A stretch of 48,009 bases of DNA from Paramacrobiotus richtersi (GCA_034698045.1 JAQGAU010000054.1:1-48009), one strand, 5' to 3'; positions 21,952 through 32,680 are shown, counted from the stretch's first letter. Translations and numbers: made by a program. Notes: generated by a model from the letters alone, not told the origin.

Positions 21952-24643
21952 TCAGTCGTGTGGGAATGCAAATAAACAAGGTACGATATACTGCACCAAA
22001 CAAATTCGCGGTTTCTGCAAAACAACTAAGGGAATCTTTAGATCCTCTATGGAAAAGGCAACACAGTTACGGACGTCCAGTGTAAACTGTCGGAAGCATT
22101 CAGGAGACTCAAGTGCTATAGGGACACCTTCTTTCCCGCTTTCTTTCCATATTGCAGGAATAATACCCCTGTTATTAGCTGATGTAAGCTTTTGCCCAAC
22201 AACGCAGGTGAATGATGTATTGTTTTGCTCCGTTTCAGCAAAAAAACTGATTTTCACCACATCGCCGCTATTCAACTGGAAGATGCTGTTACACCGGTTT
22301 CCGTGTCTTTTCACGTCGGCGCTTTCGGCAGTATAGCTATTAGCCAAAAAAGCTTGCTTGTACAAACGAATATGTTCGGGCAGGCCATTCAGTCCTAAGC
22401 GGTGACAAAAACGGTTCATTGCTTCTTTTTCTGCAGGCAGAATTTCTGATAACAGTTGGGTTGTGCGAAAAGTAACAGCCGTGCGTTCTCGGCATGACAT
22501 AAAATTCCGGATTCCAAGATTATCCGTAATTTTATTGGACAGCTCTTTCAGCGCCTTGTTCGTGCCGTGCTGTTTTTCTTCCACTGTCCAAAAATGTTCT
22601 CCCAACCATAGGCACTCCAGCCGTATGCAGGCCCGAACATTGCATAATTCCTAGGGCAATGCAGTAACTGATGGAAGCCGTATGTAATGAACTCGCTACC
22701 AAATATCGACGTGGCTTGATGAACAAAATCTTTCACAAGCCGCTCGGCAATGAGTGACCTTCTCTCGATGACTGTGGCCTTCTCCTTCAATTCGGACATG
22801 GACAGATGATCGCTAAACATGACGTGTAATGCGTAAGACAATGTTAATAGAAGCTTTCTGATATCAGGAATTAAAATGCTGTCGACTGCGTCGTTTCGCT
22901 TCTGGAACAAGAATGGGACAACATAAAGGAAGAAATGAAGATACTGGGTTGCCTTAAACTCCCGATATAGCTTCAGGTTTGCAGTAATGCGGTTAATGTA
23001 TGAAGGGTACCAAATAAACAGCAGGGCATTATTTAAAATGTCCAATTCGTCCGTCGTGATAAACCGCGCTCGTTTCGGTCCAGTCCAGTTCTGTCCGATG
23101 GTAGTAGTACTGATATCAGTTTCTAGTAGAATGTTAAATATCACGAATCCTATATTCGATACCACATGCACTAATTCGTGTGGCAGGCATCGGGAAATGT
23201 CGAAATGGTCTGCCGGAAGCCGTAGCAGTTCAGAATAGTTGTTTACTCCGCACGGGCCCACCTTGGCGGCCTTTAGTTCTCGCGCAGTTTTTGCCGCAAT
23301 CCGCTTTGTCAGCCAACTACGCGCATGCGCTTTCCACGGATCAAAGCTTCTCAAAACGATCACATCGCCATGCTTGTAGGGGTATGTCACGGGACCAGGG
23401 AACGCGACCTGATGAACCAAACATGTCGTGCAGCCGAAACGTTTCGAGTTGAACTGTCGCGTGCCGCACCCTTCGCATCGAGCTGGCGCGTCTGCCACTC
23501 CGAAAATCACCTTGATGTCCCACCGTTCTGTACCATTCGGCCCGTCAATAGCCAAGCCTCTCTCACTGATATCAGTTATTTCGTCAACGAAGGGTTTCAA
23601 AAGGAACTGAGCGCTAGGCTTGCACTTGGACACGGACAGCGCAAAGTATCGCGCAAATTTCCAGCGGTATCGTTCGGGCAGCTCAACGATCTGGTACATT
23701 AGCGCCCATAAGTAATTGCGTTTCCCTTTTAGCGACGTGCCATCATACCAAAACGCAATAGTTATATGGCGCTGGTGGGCGTTGTTGCCGTTCCAAATTT
23801 CGCGATAGCGAGATCCATCCTTTACATCCAGATTAGTTGTATGTTCGACTGGGTTGAGCAACATAGAGCGTACGGTTTCGTCCAGCAGCAGAAACGTTAG
23901 GGTTTCTTTCAGATTATATGTATGAAAGGGATTCTCATTCGAGGCATCGCCCGGTGGGCAAACTGGGCAATTATAACTGATATCAGTTCCCAATAATTCT
24001 TTATGGACCCCGCAAAATCGTTGCAACGTTGGTTCCATTGTAAACGGGCGCAGAATTTTGCGCAAAAAATAAAACGACGCAGGAAGGTTACTTCCTAGTG
24101 GTTGTAAGAGGTCATCCAACAAAGTAAGATACGAGTGCTGAGCAGCATTGGAAACATTGTGCTGTCGGTTTATCGCAAGAAATCTCTAGAAACAAATGTT
24201 GTCAGAGCCCGAAGCTCGACGGGAGAACACGAAGAAAGATTACTCATTATCACGAAAGTAAACTTCGTTTTATATACCTGCAAAAAACTCTCTAAACTGA
24301 CGTTGGCCCCTCGGAATGCGGGAACATCGACTTCAATCACTTCCTTTGGTTCCCCTGTGCCGTCATCACAATTATAGCGACCTTCCGGCAGAAAAAAGCA
24401 TTCTAGCGCCGGGTCAAGATCAAACGAACGGTGGGGCACGCCGGAGGTCACTGGCGATGCTGTATTTTTATCACAATCCGCACTGATATCAGTATTACTA
24501 GAATTATTGCCTGATTCTTCAAGTATGGCAAGTGGATCGGTGGTTCCCCACCAAGACTCCTGGCATAGGCGTTTTGGTGCAGAAGCATTTCGGAGCCGCT
24601 GCTGACTGCGACGAACGGACACCGATTTCTCGATCAAGCTCAT
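21952..24643 (-). CDS. TNP2-like (EnSpm/CACTA superfamily) DDE transposase, two exons, one frame break
   Basis: Exon 1 is 24643-24278 (122 codons from MSLIEKSV), the intron 24277-24162 (GTATAT...ACAG), and exon 2 runs from 24161 (HNVSNAAQHSYLTLLDDLL) to the stop at 21952. Near the T5 run at 22573-22577 the frame must shift by -1 to pass from GWENIFGQWKK to QHGTNKALKEL; joined, the product is about 858 residues. Family signs are FWYDGTSLKG (first acidic residue, about D262), GVADAPAR (second, about D346), the zinc-type CEGC...GCTTC between them and the third, and YGWENIFGQ (about E643), which fits a DDE triad. A Cys cluster NCPVCPPG lies near residue 187. Members of this superfamily cut and paste their element through terminal repeats. 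The stop codon TGA lies inside a palindrome. The frame break means a dead copy, a sequencing indel or recoding. Confidence 0.85.
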
Positions 24644-25325
24644 TGTTAAAACAATATCCAAAAAAATCAACAATAAATGACTTTACACGCTGAAGCACCA
24701 GCAGCGACTGATATTTCGTGATAATAAAGTTTAATTTCAGTTTGCCAAATTTTTAATAAAAACAGCTGTAGGCAATTAAACTGCTAATTCAACCCCGGCC
24801 GGGGTGCAGTGGGACTTAAGCCCACTAAAAGCTCTTATTCAGAGGCATGCGCCCTAGAGATTGACTGATCAAAAAGTTATTTGATCGTGTACATTAAAAG
24901 GTAGAGCGGCATTGTGAGTTTTGTTACCTAAACTTGCATTCAATTAAAACGTGGTTTCATGTTGTGGAACGGATAAAAAGGCTGCATTTGTGAAACTTGC
25001 GCAAATTGATTGTATGGAAATGCTGTTATCAGTTTTCATGAATCGCGACGATATAAAGTATAAACTCGTAATAAAAACCCGTGCAGAAGGCGCGCAGGTG
25101 CAAGGATCCCGGTAGCCTTACGCGGGCGATTTTCTGTCGGCTTAACTGAGGTTCAGGCCTATTGCAGAAACTGGAACAAATTTATTAGATTATAACGGCA
25201 CTGAACGCGCGCGTTTCAGAGTTCGAGCACCGGGAATGTTATACTAGTTTTATTACGCTTGAGTGTTTGTTAATTTTTTCGTAATATTCTGTTTTTATCC
25301 AGTCTTACTTCCACATTGATCAGAT
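24644..25325. promoter_or_regulatory. Divergent intergenic region between transposase and gene C
   Basis: The transposase and the gene C/gene D block diverge from this 0.68-kb gap, which should hold both promoters. It contains the perfect palindrome ACCCCGGCCGGGGT (24792-24805) and, directly after it, the hairpin AGTGGG-acttaag-CCCACT (24808-24826). A variant palindrome of the array lies at 25023 and an exact one lies just inside intron 1 of gene C at 25362. Confidence 0.5.
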
Positions 25326-26007
25326 ATGGCGAAGGTAAACGACGAAACTGAAATTTTTAAACTGATATCAGTATCCATTTCCGAGGAACTGTGGCGTTAT
25401 TACAGGGCTCATCGGCAAACGACAAGAAAAAACCTGAGCCCCCGCAGTCGATCTCCGACGAAGAAGAAAGCCCTTGCAGGAAGCCCGTCAAAAAACGCAA
25501 GGTAAAAATCATGCTGAAACTACCCAACTGATATCAGTGTGAGATTTGTTCGTTGTCGGTTTTGCCACAGCAGATGTCGACACCAGGAGAGTGGAAAACG
25601 AAGCGCCCAGTGAGACGTCCGGAAGACGCAGAAAGCCCGTACGAAAAAGCTATTAAAGCTAGCGCGGAATTTGAAACATCCCATGAAATCCCTGCCACGG
25701 GCAAAAATCTGCAGTTCAACACATGCAAAGTGTGCCAAACGGTAATTATTCTGAATTTGCGCTAAATAAGCAATTCTGTTATTCAGTATTAATGTGTTTT
25801 TATCTTCGTTTATAGTACTGGCGCTACGAAGACATCAAGCCAGCCAAAGAGCCAAACAGCGCTCCAAAATGCCCTATACACGGGTTTAAGCGACGGCCGC
25901 CAAACACGCCACCAAATTATTGGAAAATGCAGCTGACTCCACCAAAGTTCATTCCAAAGCCAGTTTATTCGTATCAGCAACCTGGCTGGGTTAAACCGTG
26001 GCCCTAG
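25326..26007 (+). CDS. Transposon gene C: small basic Cys/His protein, four exons
   Basis: I do not recognise a family. Exons are 25326-25334 (MAK only), 25406-25501, 25571-25741 and 25816-26007, for 155 residues with consistent phases and GT-AG introns. The N-terminal third is charged and disordered (DKKKPEPP, SDEEESP) and ends in KPVKKRK, a plausible nuclear localisation signal. The middle has TCKVCQTYW and then PKCPIHGF, a C-x2-C ... C-x2-H set that could bind one zinc ion. The C-terminus is Pro/Trp/Tyr-rich (PPNYWKMQLTPPKF, WVKPWP). Introns 1 and 2 are only about 70 bases and each carries an exact palindrome (25362, 25528). A poly(A) signal lies near 26107. A nuclear accessory protein of the element is an inference. 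Confidence 0.7.
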
Positions 26008-26400
26008 AAGTTTTATAGCACAATATAATGATACTGATATCAGTTGTTATGGAAATGTAGAATGCACCAGATAAAGTGAGTGAAGGAAAACCAGGGAATG
26101 TTTACAAATAAAAAGCGACTCGCATTTGAATTTTGGTCGCACGTGCCCGTACATACGGCTACCACCTCCCGGGTGCCAAAAACTTGCAGACTGCACAATC
26201 GATACACACCTGGCCGCCTTTTTCCTGCGTAATCTCACAACGGTTTTCATTCTTTCCGAACTACTGTCACAAATCAGAAACTTCGCACCTGTCTTATTCT
26301 TGTACAGTTAATATATTGGCATTTTGTGTGGTTTTATGCATTCTTTCCATTTATTGAGCTGATATCAGTTTCTGCTGCACAAACTTGCATTTGGTAAGAA

Positions 26401-29137
26401 ATGGCAGCATCTAGTTTCGCCGTACCAGCGCGCCCGCCAAGAGATTGTCGATCGAGAAGCCGAGAACGGTCCGAGGAACCCGAAGAACTCTTCGAAAAGC
26501 AGACTAAAATTCTGGAGTATTATACGCAGTCTTCGGTTAAGGAGCGTACGTTTTGCGTCTGAGTCTGCATTGAACAACACCTTCTGATATCAGTTTTTGT
26601 AGGATACCTGGTTGTCGTCGGGATTTCTGACAGCCATCCCACAATAATTGATCTTAAGAACGAGGCACCAGAACACCGTTGGAAGCTAATTGAAGCTGAT
26701 TTCAACTGTAAAGCCTACGGAGACAAGCTGGCCATCGACGACAGTATTCTTGCGTGGTACCCAACAAACCCAAAAACTGGCACTTCCGCAGGGTTTTACG
26801 AAGCTTCTATCGTTGGAATACATTCTACTAAAGCCGCTGCAAACAAGCAGTATAAAGATAAGAATCCGACCCAGAAAAAAGCGAATCCTCCGGTAAAGTA
26901 ATTCACAATATGTCTTCCGCTGATATCAGATGATATTTTCGTTTGAATTTATTTTTCGCGTAATTAATAACCACTTTCATCTGTTACTGCTGTAAACTTA
27001 GCTAGTGGCTATCGCTTGTGCACGCTTTGCAGGCATGTCCATCTAGACTTTTGCAAATCAATCAGTTCCTCGAAACTCTCCCGGAGCGCCCAGCTTCGGA
27101 ACGATATGATCAGGACTGCCGCGCTAGCTCTTCGCAAAATCTCACCAGTCCCCAGTTACCCGTCAACGGGACCTTGCAGACAGTTAATTTAGCTCCCCTT
27201 GTCCCAAACGGTACGTGACTATGGCTCATTCCATTCAACGTATTGTGTTTGAGCGGACAATTTTTTAGAGGTTTCTACTGATATCAGTTTCGATGCGAAT
27301 AACTCCTATACAAATCTTAGTACCACAAGCGTGAGTGAATTACATTATTATTTGAAACAATAACTCAGCATATTATTTTTATGGTCGTAAACGTACCTAT
27401 TTTCACATGTCATTTAAAAATTCAAAGGCAACGACTGCGTATAAACCGCCATCTATTGCTGAAATAGCTGCTGCTGCGGCAGCAGAACGGGAAAACTGGG
27501 ACGTTATTTCAGGTTTGAATATATTTGTTGCACGTTTTTGGATAACGACGCTCAAAATTATTTAACTTTAATTCAATCATATATTACAGCTGGCTTGCGT
27601 AGCAGTTATCTGGAAGCGCCACGCACACCGTCTCCTACAGGTATAAACCGAACAAATAAATGCACCAGGACGATTTTTTTGCACTTTAGAATCAGACCGT
27701 CACCTTTTGTCGATTTCTGATGGCACGCGACGTAACTCTGATTCCGGCAATGGTAAGGGTATTAATTGTGTTAAAACTGCAAACGATAAACTTCCTTATG
27801 TAATCGAATTTAGATGTAACCTTCCTAGAAATTTAAATATCGTTCGGACGTGGCGCAGTACATTAATCTTTGTTCTAGGTACGGACAACACAGAAAGCAG
27901 CATAACTGATACCAGTACGGATGGCAACGCGCTAGGTCTGGTTTTTTGCAATACGGCGATTTGACACCATCACAGCTTTTCTTAATTTTAGTTGACGGAA
28001 GTTTTGCGCATAGTCCACAGCACGGCAGTTCTGGTCGGCCGCAGGACGAGTTGACAGTTTCTCAAAGTATATACTTTTAGGCTTATTTGTTTGGCGGTTG
28101 CTTACGTGTACAATCAAACGTTTAATCAAGATAAATCGCTTAATTTGTATTTTATTTGATTTGTTTTTTTTATAGCTGCTGTTAATCCTCGCACTGGAAC
28201 TATTATCAGTAGGAAGAGCGCTCCCCGAACGCGCGTTAATGATCAAAAGCGCCTCACAAGCAAACGAGATGTGCCAAAAATCGGCACGCAGGCCCAAGAA
28301 CCGCTGAGTGTTGTCCTTCCTTTACCCATAGCAGGAGTTGCGCAAATGCCACAGTCCCTGACGCGGTTTATTAACACCGCATGGCCAAAAGTAACTGGAC
28401 CTAACGGCCTTGGGGAGTTTGCCTTTGAGTGGTACTGGGAGACTGCAGGACCCGAGCAGATTGCCATCCGGCCCCCATATCGTATATTTATATATAAAAA
28501 CGTCCTGCACGACCTGAAGCGGAAGCTGCCGACCACCATCAGACCAGATTGGATTCCGTATGCGTGGGCCTTGCTGCAGCATTTATTTAATGGTCGTGAT
28601 GGACTGTGTCGCTGCTGGGAGTATAAAGGAAGCCCAAGAGGACAAGGCTTAGACAAAATAATCGGTGCCCAGACTGTTTCCGCAGTATTAGGTACGACCA
28701 AAAATCAGCAATAATTGCATGTAATTTTCCACTATTAGGTAGATTCCTGGAACTAGAACTGTTATCAGTTTGTGGCGCTATTAGGCAGTTATAATACTTG
28801 AATGAACAACATAGGATTAGAAATGATTTTGATTTGGCCACTCTTTCTACATGTTAACTAGGAAATGTTTTTTTATTCCAATTTTCGATTGTTGTTTTTG
28901 TGTAAACTTTGGCTTCCGCGGTATTGCTATTAATTGAATTATTAGTGTTGTACGTTGTAATTGATATGGTCCAACTTGTCCTTTTTAGGGTACTGTACTG
29001 ATCTGCTGAAAATTGGGGACATCCGGGATTCGGATTTCAAGAACATTATGAATAACAAAGTTAACCAAGTGCGCAAGCACGCCTTGAAAAGAAGTGAAAA
29101 GATTCCTGAAAGGGATCGTGATGCGATGGAGCAATGA
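26401..29137 (+). CDS. Transposon gene D: protein with C-terminal BEN-like domain, eleven exons
   Basis: Exons are 26401-26545, 26603-26892, 27033-27210, 27269-27330, 27428-27512, 27590-27640, 27690-27752, 27879-27935, 27992-28066, 28176-28691 and 28989-29137, with all phases consistent and 556 residues. Residues 1-48 are charged (RSRSRERSEEPEE). Residues 50-145 form a folded-looking segment (YLVVVGISDS, ILAWYPTNP, GFYEASIVGIH) of unknown family. Residues 150-400 are low-complexity, built from small exons. Residues about 432-545 resemble a BEN domain: a helix YKNVLHDLKRKL, WALLQHLFNGRDGL, GLDKIIGAQTVSAVL, then DFKNIMNNKVNQVRKHA. BEN domains bind DNA, some as dimers on palindromes, and occur in chromatin repressors and mobile or viral elements. 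Palindromes lie in introns 1, 2 and 10, in exons 4, 8 and 10, and just after the stop (29163). The BEN call rests on pattern recognition only. Confidence 0.7.
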
Positions 29138-29172
29138 ACGGCGAATATGTCTTTTGTACTTACTGATATCAG

Positions 29173-29900
29173 ATTGTAGTCGTGTTTGTTGTATTGGCCG
29201 CATATTTATAGTCTGCTAATTAATTAGTCCAGTTGGGTTCTGGCCTCAATACATGTGGTATCCCATTTATTGCAGAGCGTGCACTGGTCGTGTTGGTTGC
29301 AGAACTGCCTTTTGGCCACATAAATATGTATCAAACGGTATTGCCAAATAAAGCAAATCAGATATCGCTTGTTGTTCGGTAGTGTCTGCGGAATTTTGGA
29401 AAGCGGTATTAGGACTACGGTCCGGTATTTACTGAGAATTTATAGCAAATAAAGCGGTTACTTCGTCGGTATGTACACAAACCGTATTATAAGCGACCGC
29501 ATATGTTTTTATTTATAGCAAATGTACTACAAGTCTCCCTGCGAATTTACACTTATATGCGCTGCAAAACTGTCCAGAGTCGATCCAACTCAGTTACGAC
29601 ACAGACTGAAGAAACGACAAACTGAAAATACATTTACTCCCAGTACTGTGACCAATCCTTTTTTCATGGGGCGCCGTTTTTTAAAGATTTCTTGCACATG
29701 TGCGCAAATAATTCTCATGCCAACCAGAGGTCACTTATTATAGTGTACACTACTACTATAAAACCAGCGATGATGCGACGAAACATATGTCACATGCATG
29801 GTCGCCATCGACAGCAGTCGCGCAGATAACATCATACGACATGCACAACCAATCAGGATTACGCTAGTCGCGCTGGTGCTGATTATGAGGATTTGTAATC
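29173..29900. other. Right flank of the transposon, no gene seen
   Basis: Poly(A) signals for gene D lie at about 29346 and 29446 (AATAAA). A palindromic TAGTGTACACTA lies at 29741-29752 and might mark or lie near the element's right end, but I found no left counterpart. PINK1-derived sequence resumes at about 29915. Confidence 0.4.
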
Positions 29901-29914
29901 AATATTTGAATTTT

Positions 29915-31930
29915 GGCACAAATACTCGCACGTTACGCGACTTGGTGGAGCAGAGTGGTTATTCCTTCATGGATGGTTAATCTGTTTTCACGCAGTTACT
30001 GGAAGGTGTCGTGAAACTGGAAAAGGAACGTACTGTACATCGTGCATCCGGGTATCAAGCGGAAATCCGAAGTTGAGATCAACATGAGAACCGTAGTGTA
30101 AAGGCTAAATAGATTAGCAAAACAATTGGTGTTGTGAGCATCGCAAAGATAAATCGCTTATGCACCTTTAATTTTCTAACAGATTTGAAAATTAGAGAAA
30201 AAAAAACAGTTTTTTGGTTGAAGTTGGTTAAATAAGAGACAGGTGCAGGTTTGATTTTCCTGTAGTGGTTGTGCTGTTTTTTTAAGCGAGATTTTGGCAT
30301 TCGGTTTATCAGTAAATCAATAATAGCATGTGCGCTTTATTCAACCTGCAGTTTGATTTATGCTGGTACCAAGTAAATTATGCTTGATGTAGAGATTGTG
30401 GTAAATTAAGCCTGCATGATGTATTCATGGTGTTTGATGATCTCTCATATTTTTTATTACTCGCAGTTCTGATTTTGTCTTTTTGTCGGTTTCCGTGCTT
30501 AAAAGGTTTTATCTGGTTTTCAAGTGTGTTTACTTCTGCTTTTGCAGACTTCTGTGATTATTTCATTTCATGCATCTATTTCATGCCAGTTCATTCATGT
30601 ATTTCATGCCAGTTTAGTGGGCTTACAATTAGTGGCTTTAGTGGGAGTTGTTAGTTTCTACTTGTTTGTGACTTCTTTCTTGTCTGTTTCAAAAGCAACA
30701 TTTTTTATTTAATTTATAAAAGGGCACAAAACGTGAAAAGGAACATGTAAAATTACTCTCGGTATAGTCCTTATGATCCACGTTAAGTTTTGAAACCTGA
30801 AAATTTTTGTTGTATTTATTTGTCACATTTTGTTTCTAGGTTGGGAAAAGTTTTAGTGGGGAATCGTAGTACAAGGGCATGGTTAGTCCTGCCATAATCT
30901 TTGACAGTGTTCAATTTTGCTCCTAATACGGTGCTATGGGACACAGTAAAAGTGAAAACTATTTTTACTGCTGAAATTGCGGATAACAAAGAAAAGCAGT
31001 GAATTCATAAGTCGATGAAAGCTCTTTAAACTGCTTACGGAGGAAAAAAACGGAATAATCGAGCCACGAACTACTTGCGCGTTGTGTAATTCACCGCAAA
31101 ATTGCAGGTGGATAGTTTGCTTCTTTAAATATATAATTAGTGTATTTTTCTACTTTTTGCTAATCAAGTAAAAAATTGTAAACGAGAGAGGCTATGCTCA
31201 TAACTGATAATTACAATCTTACTCGCATTTCTCTGATTCATAATCAATGATCGTACAACATACTCAGACGACTGGTTGAACGAGGAGTACGGTTAATCGT
31301 AGTGGAATGGCACGTAAAAGCCCGCCAGCTGTTTTCCCTTGTCATAGTCAAAAGCTGTTAATTATGCATATGGTCCTCTTTGATTCGCTAATCGAAAAAA
31401 ATATTTTTATGCAGTAATTTCTGTTGATAATATAACATGACATTGAAATCAGTTGTGAGTCAGTGCAAAGGTCTTTTGCTTTGATATTGTTTATCTGTAC
31501 ATATAACCGCGGTACTTGTCAAGCCCGGATACTAATTAATTTCTCACATTTCAGCGTCTTTCGTCGACGGTAGCTGCTACAGCTATCATATGCTGTTATG
31601 GAATTTTTCCTTGCAAAAAGTGACAAGCGATGGTCCGACGGTGGAACAGGTGCGATTATGGATCATGCAATTGTGCGTCCAGCTGATTTGTGGATGCCGC
31701 GATCAGTGGGCACTACAGGTCACTTTCGTCAAACGCTGCAATGTCATGCGAATTATCCTGGCTGGAAAGGTGCTAAATGGACAATCTTTACTGGAAATAT
31801 TCAAGCTTTGCGGAGAAACGTAAAGGATATTCTTCTGGAAAAGCGTGAAACTGAGATACAGAGAAACTGGATCTCAGAAAAAGGGGGAAGAGGTCGAACT
31901 GATGTTTCATTTTCTTGTCGTTTCTCATAA
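29915..31930 (+). pseudogene. Partial PINK1 copy (exon 4, intron 6, exon 7)
   Basis: The stretch 29920-30075 copies exon 4 (ARTLRDLVEQSGYSF-like start), with a stop replacing GLSV and a damaged HRD region. The intron-4 motif follows at 30089. The segment 30430-30700 matches that upstream of the exon-6 copy at 7.9 kb. Intron-6 motifs lie at 30862 and 31295. The exon-7 copy runs from 31555 after a TTTCAG acceptor and shifts frame within about 45 bases, though EQVRLWIMQLCVQLICGCRD is still readable. The copy is non-functional. Confidence 0.82.
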
Positions 31931-32680
31931 TGATTCAGAGCATTGTCTTTATCGTGTATGGTTGTTGGGTATCATAAATGAAAGCTGAATATTAATTCAG
32001 CTGAACACTACTTTAAATTTTGCGGTTAACCATTCTGCCCAATGCAGTAGTTTATAACGATAATATATTAACTTAATATCCGGCAATCAAAAAATACAGA
32101 AGACAGTTCTCGTGCAGCAACCATGCAGTGCAGATCTCGTGCCATCTGGCTCGAAAGAAAACCATTCTGCTTACAGTTGGTAAAAAAGACGATATTCCAT
32201 CCCGGTTGCATGACCTGTCAATACAGTACACATTTGGACTAATTGCAACTGCTAATTGTACTTACTTTATCTCTAGCAGAAAACCGTACTTAATAATACC
32301 AAATTTTAGTAATATTTGGTAATAAATATTTTACCGAGACTTCACACCGGTGCAGCGACTGCAGAGTGCTTCAGACAGCGACGTTAAAACGAATATGAAG
32401 TAATGCCTTTGTGCATAGTACGTACTGCCTATTAATATCGTACGTGTTATATAAAGATGGCTAATTTTTTGATTAGTCCGCATGTATCGCCAAAAGGTCA
32501 TGCAGCCAGGATGGAACAATAGGCTATTTCACCAATAGTATAAGCAGATTGGTTTCTTGTCAGATCATGGTTGGTAAGTGCATTGACCACTGGCTACTTC
32601 ACCAAAGAAATGTATTTATTATTTTTTGATTAGCAGTAGTGTCAGAAACATGTTTATTGTAAGAATGCTGCTTCGTGACA
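31931..32680. repeat. Spacer with R2-type fragment
   Basis: The stretch 32100-32250 has an R2-like segment (CATCCCGGTTGCATGACCT), and 32490-32520 holds a reverse copy of the same short piece (TCATGCAGCCAGGATGGAA), so 32180-32520 may be a decayed inverted repeat. No gene is seen. Confidence 0.35.

Larger units (their letters stand above)
19612..29172. repeat. Array of 25 dispersed palindromes, core CTGATATCAG
   Basis: Exact 10-mers start at 19612, 20123, 20958, 21262, 21946, 22858, 23110, 23566, 23977, 24483, 25362, 25528, 26034, 26359, 26584, 26920, 27278 and 29163. Close variants (mostly CTGTTATCAG) start at 20333, 21611, 22446, 25023, 27906, 28200 and 28759. About half of the exact sites extend to the 12-base palindrome ACTGATATCAGT. 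Spacing is 166-628 bases, near 400 on average. Sites lie in introns, UTRs, intergenic DNA and exons alike, and none was found outside this interval. By chance about 0.05 exact 10-mers would be expected in 48 kb. They are likely binding sites for a symmetric (dimeric) protein. Confidence 0.95.
19190..29700. mobile_element. Large DNA transposon with TNP2-type transposase and three further genes (borders uncertain)
   Basis: The unit is defined by a TNP2-like DDE transposase on the minus strand, three spliced plus-strand genes around it, and a palindrome that occurs 25 times between 19612 and 29172 and not elsewhere. The sequence on both sides consists of repeats and PINK1 fragments, so the cluster is an island. 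Gene order is zinc-finger-like protein (+), transposase (-), small C/H-rich protein (+), BEN-like protein (+). The borders given are limits (left between about 19.1 and 19.6 kb, right between 29.17 and 29.9 kb). I looked for CACTA/CACTG-type terminal inverted repeats and a 2-3 bp target duplication and found none I trust. The TNP2 family in plants makes a transposase plus a regulator that binds repeated subterminal sites; the match here is at the level of family and layout. Confidence 0.75.

Noticed and set aside
23341-23702. Plus-strand open frames across the transposase
   Set aside because: They are antisense to exon 2 of the transposase, which has clear family motifs.
28243-28701. Minus-strand open frame of 152 codons
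   Set aside because: It is antisense to exon 10 of gene D, whose plus-strand frame joins ten other exons in phase.
19190-29700. Terminal inverted repeats of the CACTA/CACTG type
   Set aside because: No pair of matching ends could be found by eye; TAGTGTACACTA at 29741 has no left counterpart.
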